This document shows positions 47,170 to 58,100 of a stretch of DNA of 64,000 nt, one piece after another; position 1 is the stretch's first letter; every line of letters starts with the position of its first letter. The stretch is from Pagrus major (Eukaryota; Chordata; Actinopteri; Spariformes; Sparidae). Made by a program: the position numbers and the translations under genes. The notes below the pieces were generated by a model that saw nothing but the letters and a program-made list of their open reading frames with translations, had not been told where the DNA came from and ran no database searches. Where the stretch lies: NCBI RefSeq assembly GCF_040436345.1, contig NC_133233.1:7947381-8011380 (forward strand), written 5' to 3'.

Positions 47170-50100
47170 TAGGGGTGTAACGATTCATCTACTATATCGA
47201 TGAATCGACTTATATTCCTACGATCCAACTACATCGATCTGTGCTCGGCAAGTTGGCCTTCTGGGCGACATATATCGATTAAACATCATTTGAAATGGTA
47301 AAGAATCGATTGTATCGATACTAGGAAATTGCACATTGGATTTAAGTACGGCAAACTTTATGGATGTGTGTTTTTTCCAGGCACCTCTTCCAGCGTTACC
47401 GCTGCAGCAGCAGCGCAAGGTAACGTCAGCTCTGCAGAAGCCTCAGGCCTCGCCAGCATGTTTAGAAACTAGGTCGAAACTCAGCTCGGGCGAAAAACAT
47501 CACAGTAACAGTTGCCAAGTTTATCTGTAAAGACATGCGACCTTACAGTGTGGTTGAAAATCCAGGGTTCTGTGAAATGATTCAAACATTGGAGCCATGG
47601 TACCAGATACCGAGCCGACCACACTTCTCAGAAAAGGTTATTCCTGCATTGTACGAAAGTACTAAGAATGAAGTGAAGCTGTCGCTTTCTCAAGCTGAAC
47701 GAGTGGCGATGACGACGGATGGCTGGACGTCATGCTCAAATCAAGGGTATGTGACAATTACCTCTCATCACATTGATCCGGAGTGGAATATGAAGACATT
47801 TGTTCTGCAAACCAGAGTTTTAAACGAAGCCCATGCTGGTAAAAATATTGGTGCGTTACTGCGTGAAGCCTGCACAGAGTGGAAAATCTCAGACAAGAAT
47901 CCAGCCATCTTCACAGATAACGCCAGGAACATGATTGTGGCCGGTGCAGAAGCCCAGTTCAGTCCGCACATTACCTGCTTCGCACATACGCTCAACCTAG
48001 CCTCACAGAAGGGTTTGGGGGTGGACCGTGCTTCCAGGTTGTTGGGAAAAGTGCGAAAAATTGTTGGATATTTTCACCGCAGCCCTATTGCATGTGACGC
48101 CCTACGAGAAAAACAAAACCTGATGGATTTACCACATCATAAACTGACCCAAGACATAATGACCAGATGGAACAGTTCATTCGACATGCTTGAACGTTTT
48201 TTGGAACAGCAGCCCGCTATAATGGCAACTCTGATGTCCAAGGATCTGTGAAAGAGGGCCAGAGATGTAGGCACGCTGAGTGAGAGTGATATTGCCAACA
48301 TGGAGGACATTGTTCAGTTGATGGGTCCTGTCAAAATGGCAACCACTGTGATGTGTGAAGAGGACCAGCCAACTCTCTCTGTAATTGCTCCTCTTCACGC
48401 AAAACTGCTGAAACACCTACAGCCATGCAAAGACGACTCAATCCTGGTTGCAGAGTTTAAGAGGGTGATGGCCAATGACCTCTCCACACGCTACAGAGGC
48501 CCCCAAGATGCTCTCAACATAGGTAATTAATTTGGACTCTTAATTAAAATCAATCTTGGTTATTAGACTGTATTTATTTGTAAAATGCCAAACCTTTGAG
48601 TTTTCAAGTTTGAAGTTGAGTTGAGTTTTTTCATATGGAAAAGTAAACAAGATATCTGCAATAAAATTCTTAGTTCATGGTGGCTTTACCTCATTGCTGT
48701 GCCACATTTCTTTTAAAAAAACATACTAAAGTTTAATCTATTGATTATTTTGTGTATGAGCAGGTGGTCATCACTTGCAATGTCAGGTCAACTTAATTTA
48801 ATAATGCAATGCAATACTCCGTTCTTTAAACAGCATCAGCGTTGGACCCGCGATTTAAAGAACTGCCTTACCTGGAAAAAGAGGACAGAGAACAGGTCTA
48901 CGCAAAACTTGAGGCACAACAGGTAACTCTTCTCTCCTCTTTCCTCTCTCCTCTCCTCTTTCCTCTGCTCTGTTCTCTTCTCCCCTTTCATTTGTCCTCT
49001 CTCAACTCTCATCTTTTTCCTCTCTCCTCTAAATTTCTGTGTGCAGTCTTACAGAGCAGAAATTTTAACAGTTCACACATTCTTACTTCCATAGATACCA
49101 GCAATGGGAAATCAGGAGGAAGATGAGGGAGGCTCAAGCACAAAGCTGTCAGGATCCCAGGAAGAGACCACAGGTGTGTTTCATGTAATACCAACAAAAG
49201 ATTGTTGTTGTTTTGTATTAATGAGAAATGAAACAACATGACTATATTTTGAAATACATTTCTTATCATCTTGCAGCTTCGAATGAGTCGCCTCCTTGTA
49301 AGAAGAAAGCCTTATATGCACTGTTTGGCGATTCCTTCACCCAAAGAGAAAGAAAATCCACAAGTGAGACAGCCAGAGCAGAGGTGATAAGGTACTGAGC
49401 AAAAGACGCGTTGCCTTTGACTGAAAATGCCATGAAGTGGTGGAGATCACAGGAGAAAGAGCTACCACTACTTTCAACCCTTGCTAAACGGTACCTGTGT
49501 ATCCCAGGCACCAGTGTGCCAGCAGAGCAAGTTTTTAGTACTGCTGGCGATATAGTGAACGCACAGAGAAGTGTTCTGCGGCCAGATCATGTGGATCAGT
49601 TGATATTTTTGAAAAAAAATCTGTAGAGTCATTAAACAGTAGTTGGTTACACTTGATCTTTTGTTAAATATCAGTGCACTGCTGTTTGTTTATTAAAATA
49701 AGAGTAGTAGCAGGTTCAACCACTGCTCATTTAACCTGAATAGAAGTTGGGTGCACTTTATTATTGTACTCTTTATGTTGAAAACAACAGCAGAAGTAGC
49801 AGGTAAACCTAGTGTTAATTCAACCTGAAAAAATGTTGGTTGCACTTTGTTTTTGGTATTACTATTGTATTCTTTATGTTGAAAACAACAGTACTGTATA
49901 TTGTGTCTTTTCATATTGAAAATGAGAGCAGAAAAGGTCCTGGTTGCACTTGATTCAAATAAAAGGTTAATACATTTGCCATTAATTGTTGTTTACTTGT
50001 TTATATCCATAATTAATTTAAACCCAATTCCCTTACAAGAAACAACAGGGATCTAGGAAACTTCACCTGCACTGTCCAGTATCCAGGTATTTATTTCACA

Positions 50101-50266
50101 GTCACACTGGTTGGATTTTTGGCTAAAAAGTTACTGAATCGATTTCAAGTCACTGAATCGTATCGGATCGTATCATTCTAAATGAACCAAGATCGTCCTT
50201 GAATCGTATCAGCAACCACGAATCGTGATACGAATCGAATCGTTAAAATGAATCGTTACACCCCTA
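47170..50266 (+). mobile_element. Nearly complete hAT transposon (3.1 kb)
   Basis: 19-bp terminal inverted repeats (taggggtgtaacgattcat / atgaatcgttacaccccta) and a perfect 8-bp target duplication gtttacat (47162-47169 and 50267-50274). The related flank at about 35,971-35,990 (tagtttacatacatgtaaat) approximates the empty site. The subterminal regions are rich in ATCGAT and AATCGT repeats. It interrupts the upstream flank of tRNA copy 11. Confidence 0.93.
47535..49626 (+). pseudogene. hAT transposase gene, broken by two stops
   Basis: Probable exons: about 47535-48522, 48834-48922, 49095-49173, 49277-49626. The first contains MTTDGWTS (catalytic-region DGWT), FTDNARNM, CFAHTLNLASQ and TRWNSSFDMLERFLE, all hAT (ZBED/Ac-like) features. 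The second has ALDPRFKELPYLEKEDREQ. The last has the dimerisation motif CIPGTSVPAEQVFSTAG ending DQLIFLKKNL. Two in-frame TGA codons (48249-48251 and 49396-49398) interrupt it. No BED finger was found in this element. Confidence 0.85.
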
Positions 50267-50814
50267 GTTTACATGTAAATATGTGTATAAGTATCTTTGA
50301 CTTGTAAATGTGATTATCATTGGTTTGATTTGCTGTGATGGTATTTCATGTTCAGTGTGACTGAAATCATCATGGACGTATTTGTATGATGACAGAGGCA
50401 GATCATGGCCTTGCCCATACGCACATGAATGTTATAACAAATGTTGTCCTTTGCATTGTACGTCACTAAAACTGAGGAGTTTTTAAAAACATTGTCTAAA
50501 GTGAAGATTTTTCAGAAGCCCAGTTTCTGACCGTAACAAACGCTGTCCTTTGCATTGTACGCCCAGTTTCTGTGTATCTATAACTTTATGATTTATTCTT
50601 TTCATCATGTTAGGTGTTCAATCAAGTGTTTTGCAGCATCAGTTCTATATTCAACATTAACGTCACATGTAGTTATAGATATGTTGAACTGCCTCTTTTC
50701 TCTTGTTCTTCCTCCCTCTTTCTCTTTTTTCCCTCCTTATGTTTCACACTCTCCTCCCTCTGTACTAACACTGACGTAGAGTGCTGATGTGGCAGACATT
50801 CCTTACTTTTTCAT

Positions 50815-50886
50815 GCGATGGTGGTATAGTGGTGAGCATAGCTGCCTTCCAAGCAGTTGACCCGGGTTCGATTCCCGGCCATCGCA
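50815..50886 (+). tRNA. tRNA-Gly(TCC), array copy 11 (last, without Penelope)
   Basis: Identical to the 72-nt consensus, anticodon TCC. T7 terminator at 50895-50901. Its 3' flank agrees with other units through agctttattcatgtctact and then diverges exactly where the others enter Penelope sequence, so it preserves the pre-insertion junction. Confidence 0.96.
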
Positions 50887-50930
50887 GAATGTGCTTTTTT
50901 TCAGCTTTATTCATGTCTACTTGTTTATCT

Positions 50931-53900
50931 GCTCCAGTCAGTTTACTTTACTGTACACAAGCCGTAAGCTAACGTTAGAGAGCAAGGGCACACACCAAGG
51001 GTGTTTGTGTCTGTGTGGTTGCATTCAGACAACTGTCTGTGGACTCAGTCGCCTACTCACCACAGACTCTGCTTCTCTCTTTTTCTCTCCTCTCCTCTCT
51101 GTGATGTTGTTCATGAAGTCATGTAAATTTCCCCTCCAGCTCCAGTCAATGTTAAAGTTACAGAACATAAACACCCGAAAACAGAGTAAATGTACAGTCA
51201 TGGTCAAAACTTTCCGTACACTCATGAAGAACATGTTCATCATGACAGTCTTCAGTTCCAGTGGTTTCTACAGCTCTCATGTTTCTGTAATGAATGAGTG
51301 GAACACAAACTACTTTGTCACAAAAACATTCATGAAGGTTGGTTCAGTAATTAATTTATTATAGGTCTTCTGAAAATGTGACCAAATCTGCTGGATCATA
51401 CAGTAATTCTTATATTTGGTTAAATATCTCTTGGCCATTTTCACCTCAGTTAGCTGCTTTTGATAGCAAGCTTCTGGTCGTCCTCTGGCTGAATTTTTTA
51501 CCACTCCTCTTGACAGAATCTGTGACGTGCACCATGTTGAGTTACAGCAATGTAACATAAACGTTTGTCAGATTTAATGTCAGACTAGCTACAAACAAAC
51601 ACACGTCACAACAATATTATGTCATGAAAACTTGTGTTAAATTAAACACACATGATGAGACATTTTTGCCATGTGGGAGTCAAAGTTTACACAAGTGCCT
51701 GACACAACTCAGTCACAGCACACCGAGCTAACACAATCTGAACCAGCTGGCATGCTACATGCTACCAGCTGAACCTCTGCCCACATGAAATTAGCCTGTG
51801 GACAACTTTGCTAACAGCCAAACATTAAGCAAGTGCAACAACACATGATAAGTTAGCAGCTGATCAACAGCAACACATCCAGTTCTGCGTCAGTCTGCAG
51901 CCTTTTATTCAGCGAAGCTGTCGTCGATGACAGTCACTGATCACAGATTTCTTCTTCACTTCCTCCATCGACGTCCTCTTTGGTCTCTTCAACCCCTTCA
52001 CAGCATCAGCAGAGCCCAGGAGCCCGGGTTCTGTTGCTATTCTAATGCTATGTTTCTGTTCAGCAGCAACACAGTGGATAAATGGTGTGTCATTGACTCA
52101 ACCTAAGAAATCTACTACCTACTATCACCAGCAGATGGTAGTGTCCGTCTGTATCTTCACTGGGGAAACCACTGACTCACTATACATGCTGCCAGTCGTC
52201 AGACTGTGTTAAGGCCCTCCACAGCACAAGCTGACACCCACTCACATGTGACACTTTTAAAAAGAGGAAGAGCCTGCCTGCGCCACAGATGGAAGGAAAA
52301 CACTTCACACATTTTAATCACTCGGGTTTCCCTGATGCAAATTCAGTAGAAGATACTGCCTATGATTAAACATGAACAGTCTAAGGGAAGGTAATACAGG
52401 GCCTCAGTAAAACTTGACTCATGCCTCAGCAATATGATCTGCCTGCTAGCTGGGGAATCCACAACAAGCAGCTTCCAGTGAAATGCTACTTTGGGTTTTT
52501 TCATTATTTTATTGCTTTTTCCTGCTGACATTCTGCAGAATGTGTAGCAGGAACATTATCAGTCACACAGGTTTGCTTCATGTTTTCATTCCTCTTCACC
52601 TGTTTTCACCATGTTGGCCTTCAGATGTCCTGTAGCAACTAAACATCCAAACTGTATTTAGGATGCCTAATGTGAAAATCTCTGCAAAGGACAGACGTGG
52701 AAGAAGTATTATTAATGCTAATACAATAATGTAAAAATACTCCATTACAAGTAAAAGTCCTGCATTAAAATCATACTCAAGTAAGAGCACAGAAGTATTA
52801 TCATAAAAATGTACTTAATATACCACAAGCTACAGTTCCTGTTGTGCAATGTGCTTTCCCAATGTTATACGTATGTGTAAATGATGATGTTTGTTGTAGC
52901 TAACTCAGTCAGAAAGTTTTATGAAATTTTACTTCATAAAACCTCAGTTCTGCCCTAAAACCTTTGCACAGTAAAACATACTTCAACCTGTCTTCAATGT
53001 AATTCAGCATTAAAATGTCTTTATGTTAACACTGTGCTTATGGTCTTGGTTAGAAGATCATGTTTGGGCTTTAAATACCTGGTGTGGTCGCCACAAACAA
53101 AAATGACAATACCATCAGCCTCAGCTGTACTTTGTGTTTAGAGCTACTTAGCAAAAGTTAGCATGCTGACAAATGTTGAACATGTGCTTGTGCTGACAGT
53201 TCAGCCTCAGGGAGCAGATAGCATGGCTGTAGACTCCCGCTCTAAAAGAAATCGTCTCATATCATGACACTTACATGAATCCATAACAGAGTCTACGTGG
53301 GAGCAGCAAATGCAGAGTTTGCACTTTCCAGTGAGTCTGATGTCGTTATTCACAGATATTCAGTTAAGAGACCGAGAGGGGAACTGAAGTGTCCCCCGCC
53401 CACTGAACTAACCAACGTAACTCACTCTATCCTTTCCATTCAGCCTTATCAGTGATCACGGCTGTCATTTCTGTATCAAATACCAAATCTTTGCACACAG
53501 TTTAACAGCTGGAAATTATGAGAGGATTTGATCAAAAACCTCCTGTTGCTAAGAGATGGTGTAATATACATACTGTATGTAAGCACTGCCGCTACAGAAG
53601 TCTTACAGTCAGGACATCGAGTTAGATAAAGAAAGTGACCAACAGACTGAATGTGAAACATGTTCTTTTAATTTCACTGGAATCTCTCTCAGTTGTGAAA
53701 CGGGAAATCCAACATGAATAATCTGATAACATTACTAAATCCTGGAACTACAAGAAGTGACCGATAAGCTCATGGCCTCTCAAATACCTCTCCTTCCATG
53801 CAGGTGCAGCTCAACTCTTTGGCTGATGAATACAGAAAAGTTAATAACTTTAGTGTCAGTCAGCTCTGTCTGAGACAACAGCGCTCCAGCCCACTACTTC

Positions 53901-54440
53901 ACAGTGGTGATGGCTGCCATCCAGGAATGTGGATTTGAACACCTGCCCTCTTCACCTGATCTGGCACCCTCAGACTGATGAGGAAGCAGCTCAGTGGTGC
54001 CAGTAACAATGTTCACTGTCAACGTTACAACAGTGTTACACCAGCACACCAGTTTAAACAAAGAAGGCAGGGCTCCAGGGTGCGACTATTCTGTTCACAC
54101 CTGCACCCAAAAATCTGTCAAGTGCAACTAAACATTTTCATTGTTCGCACTGTTGCGCCTCAAATTTAGCAGTTTCTTTTTTAACCAGTTGAAGTGATTG
54201 CCATTTGTTGTTGTGTGTGCTGTGATTTAGGAGAAGTTAGGCACACCAGTGTGCACAGGTAGTCTGGAGCCCTGGAGGTGATCAGTATGCTCCACGACAG
54301 CTGGACTAAGTGTGTAAATATGGTCAGGGACGATGTTGAAAAATAAATCTGCTAGTTTTAATGAAACTGACTCCTTCTACCTTCGGCCATGAACTTATCA
54401 GTCACCTTTAGCAGTAATGAAACATCACAGACGGGATGGT
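50931..54440. other. Intergenic sequence between the tRNA array and map3k8
   Basis: No gene recognised. About 51,190-51,560 resembles a DNA-transposon relic that starts tacagtcatggtcaaaac. About 52,690-52,810 is a copy of a common teleost repeat (tactccattacaagtaaaag). A short inverted-repeat element lies at 54,068-54,274. Confidence 0.55.
54068..54274. mobile_element. Short inverted-repeat MITE
   Basis: Perfect 11-bp ends cagggctccag / ctggagccctg. A relative lies at about 8,540. No clear target duplication was seen, so the exact borders are uncertain. Confidence 0.6.
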
Positions 54441-54457
54441 ATTTTCATGGTATTGAC

Positions 54458-54463
54458 TTTATT
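54458..54463 (-). terminator. map3k8: Polyadenylation signal AATAAA of map3k8
   Basis: The hexamer on the minus strand (atgcaataaagtc) lies about 670 bases after the map3k8 stop, giving a 3' UTR of roughly 54,440-55,128. Confidence 0.6.
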
Positions 54464-55128
54464 GCATAATGACACATTTTAAAACTTTGGGCTTTTTCTC
54501 TGCAAAACACTAAAGAAAACACAAGTAACACAATAGTTGTTTTTTGTAAAAAGCACAGCAGGCCTCATCTCACAGGATGTACAAAACACAAGTCAGATAT
54601 CACATGCATCCCACAGAAATCATGGTCATGATGCCATTAATATTCCACAGGAATTAACAGGAGGACGTCCATAAAGAACTACATATTGCACATGTTTGCA
54701 TTGTGCACACACATAACAGATAGCTTACATATTTTAGTGATGAAAGAACTTATTTTTAAAGTCCATCAGACACAGGTTCATGAGGAAAAATCAGCATACA
54801 TTTGATTAATGTGTTAACTACCACACTGAAATATAGCATGAACAAGAGCCCCACAGGGAGCTCTGGGAAATTATACCGATAGCTAATTAATGCAGCGCTT
54901 CCCACTACTGTCCTGCAGAGTTGAGTCACTTCAGTCCATTCAAAGGTTGAGCTAATTCCATTCATTACAAACTTGTAAACAAATGAGCCACGTGGCCTGC
55001 AGCTGTCCACCTGTCGGATCTCTTCATCAGTCCTTCCAACAGTGAACATTGAGCCGTACTCTGAAGCTTAAAAAGTATGTGGCTTCAACTTAAGCTCAGC
55101 CGCAAAAATGTTGAGCTGTGGTCCAGTG

Positions 55129-58100
55129 CTAGCCATATTCCGAAGCAGGGGGGCCTGTCACCAGTTTACAGTAACCTGACAAGGCTCCCAGGTCAATGTA
55201 CAAGGAGCCCTTCCTCCTCGTGTGTCCAGAGTCCTCAGAGTACAGAGAAGATTCTGCAGAGGAGAGAGTGCATGTTAGATAGGGAAAGTATCTTATCATC
55301 AACTACTGAAAACAAATTGAGCTCAACACCTCAGTCCTTACCCTGTGTGGTGTCGTGGTGCTGGCTCTGCTGTCGCAGCATGGTGTTGGTGACCTCCTCC
55401 AGAGCTGAGTCGAGGCTCCAGCAGCGCGGCTGATCCTCCCTGGACGGGTTGATGGCCTCATCCTTCAGCAGCTCGGACGCCGAGCTCCGCAGTGCAGGGT
55501 TCCTCTCCAGGGCTCGTTCCAGAAAGGAGCGCATGGCCAGGCTGCAGTCCTCCGCAATGTCCTCCAGAGGGGGGGCCTGCTTGTGGATCTGTCGGGAGAG
55601 AGAGAGCGACCGTTAGAGAACTGCCGCATGAGAGGGAAAAACTACATTTGCATAAACAGTCAAGGCATCCAAATAACCACAAACAACAAGGAGCATATAA
55701 AACACGTTTGGTTTTGGTAATAAGGAACAAGGAAGACTGTCAGAGCTCAGCCTGTAGAAGAGACCACGCAGCATTACTTCTCCATGACAGCGGTTTCACG
55801 AGGAAGTGAGTACAGTAGTTGTCTGATTTAAAAGAGCTGATAATCATTTGCAAAAACAGAAACAGAACCCATGTCATGGAAAGAAAAAAAAGAGAAGTAG
55901 AGACTGACTAAATGCACTGAAGGGCACGGACTGCAATCAGTCACGTTAAAGGTTTTTTAGGTCATGGAAAAGTGTGTCGCACACAGACAGATACTGTCTA
56001 CCTCACAGCATGTGTCATACGACAGCTATGATAGTGTTTCTGTGGGTCAAACACTGAATGCAAAAAATAACAAACAAACTTTAAGATGGACCCTCAAAAT
56101 ACAATTAATGGTGTAAAAAAAGTGCATCGTTTTATATATCTAGTTATTGGATGACAAATGTAAAAGTTTCTTTTGTTCATGTGTTATCATTAAGTTTAGT
56201 ACTTAGTTTAGCTTGTTAGCATGCTGGATGGACACAAGCCTTATAACATAACACTGACACTTTAGCAAACATGTTAGCATGTTATGTTAGCAAATAGTTT
56301 CGTATTGACTCAGTGGTCATGTGATCCATTTTTAATATGAAAATATTGACAATTGGTGCTTTGACATAACACTGGAGTTAAAGCTAACGTGAGTGCCATT
56401 CATTCTCAAGGTAGCTTGTCATAAACTGATTACAAAATTACATGCTGATCCATCAAAGACATTTCTCACAGTATCATTGCACTAGTTGAAAAGTGGAGCA
56501 TGTCTGTAGGATCTTTCATGGCAGTAAATCCAACAGCTGAGACATGGTGGCGCTAGCTAGAGTAACTAGAGATTGTTAGAGATAATATGCACCAACAGGT
56601 AGACAATACTTACAATGTAGAGGTAAGATGGGTAGGCAGTGCGTGGGTATCTGCGGACCCATGGAGGGCTCCCAGTCTGCATGTGAATGATGGTGGTGCC
56701 CAGGCTGTAGATGTCCGTCTTGGTGTTATGACCTCGACACAGAACCAGCTCTGGACTCATATACATCTGAATGGAGGACAGGTAACATAACATGAATTAG
56801 ATATAATGGGGCTGCAGAGGATAATGACAGGACGAGGTGTGGCAGTGTTTTTTTTCTTATCAGTGTTTAAAGGCAAACAGGAAGCATCCTCTTACAGTTA
56901 AAGGGTTTTCTGTTTCAACAAACAAGATAACCTTTAGACCCACACTGTGTGTGTCGAGCTAAGAGCAGTACACAACTGTGTTGGCCTTTGCAGTGTGAAA
57001 GTAAACACTACGGCATCTTTTTGTCTGCTGGAAATTCCAGGCTGCTCTCCCATGTTAATGTGAGCCTGAGCAGCCTGCGAGCTCTGTCACTCTTATTACT
57101 GCTGGGTGTCTGCCCTGGGACTTTCCACAAGCCAAGCCACGAGAGGCCCCAGTGTGCATGTACTAAGACCCATACAAACTGAGACACAAATGGGAAAAGC
57201 TAGGCAAATACGTGATGGGAGAACTGGCTCGTGAGAAATCTCTTGGATTAATCCTAAAATTTCCCAAGTGATTACTGATTACATCTGCACTGAGAACCCT
57301 GAGCAAAAGCAGACTATTATTAGCATCAGTGGGGTCAATGAGTGCAGCGACTGCTCTGCATTGACGCTCGCCAATCACTGACTTTCTATAATGATTTTGG
57401 AAACGACAGAGACGAGTGCTGACAAGTCTTGAGACTCATTTCTTTCATCCCTGGGGAAGTCTAAGCCTGAGTCATGAGTCAACAAGACTGCTGCCTTTTC
57501 AAGTAAACGCACACTCAAGATCAGAGACAGTAAACAAGTATTATTGGACTAAAATCATTTGGGTAATGAATTCAATACATACAGTTTGTGTAAGACTATC
57601 AGATCCTTGGTTTATTTTCTTACCTCTGTTCCTCTCAGGTCTCTGGGAGTGTACATGTCCTCCGTCATCTGCACCGTCAGGCCAAAATCCACCAGGACTG
57701 CTTTGTCTGACATCAGGACAATGTTGCTGGCTGAAGAAAACAGAGGAAATAAATATGCTTTACTGTGCAGGTTACATTTCAGGTCAAATCAAATATAGTG
57801 TTTGCATTCATTTTAACTGGAAAACACCAATGAAGCTTCCCAAGAAGAAGTCAAGCGTGTCTCGTGCTTTTAGTGAAGGAATTCACCCGATAATTTGAGG
57901 GCAGGCCCACCGTGAAAAGTCTCATCCTTGCACTTAAAAACCACACCCAGGTTTAATTACATATTTTGATCGCAGGCAGGAAATGCAGAGAACCACAGCA
58001 ACATGTCAGGGGGCCAGGTCAGCCATTGTCGTCAGTCACTTGTCTCCCTGGACCCTACATTTAACCCTGAGGGAGCATGAGAGGAAGGCACCACACAGCC

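Larger units (their letters stand above)
26480..50930 (+). repeat. Amplified tRNA-Gly(TCC)/Penelope/LINE array, 11 tRNA copies
   Basis: The basic unit is a 5' flank of about 270-500 bases (starting near tttatgatttattcttgtca), a 72-nt tRNA-Gly(TCC), a short 3' flank (agctttattcatgtctact) and usually a 5'-truncated Penelope-like copy. A second unit type joins the tRNA directly to a reversed LINE ORF1 fragment. The order long unit, Penelope, short unit, LINE ORF1 occurs three times (27.7-31.8, 37.0-41.9 and 41.9-43.9 kb). A larger block, 26,483-28,300, recurs at 36,012-37,670. All tRNAs point the same way. Shared junctions show growth by segmental duplication rather than repeated insertion. Confidence 0.85.

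Noticed and set aside
26480-50930. Possible CRISPR-like or satellite array
   Set aside because: Units are 1-2 kb, contain tRNA genes and retroelement pieces, and the sequence is vertebrate; there are no short repeat-spacer units.
54756-55049. A 97-codon minus-strand frame after map3k8
   Set aside because: Falls in the map3k8 3' UTR, after a stop that matches the conserved C-terminus.
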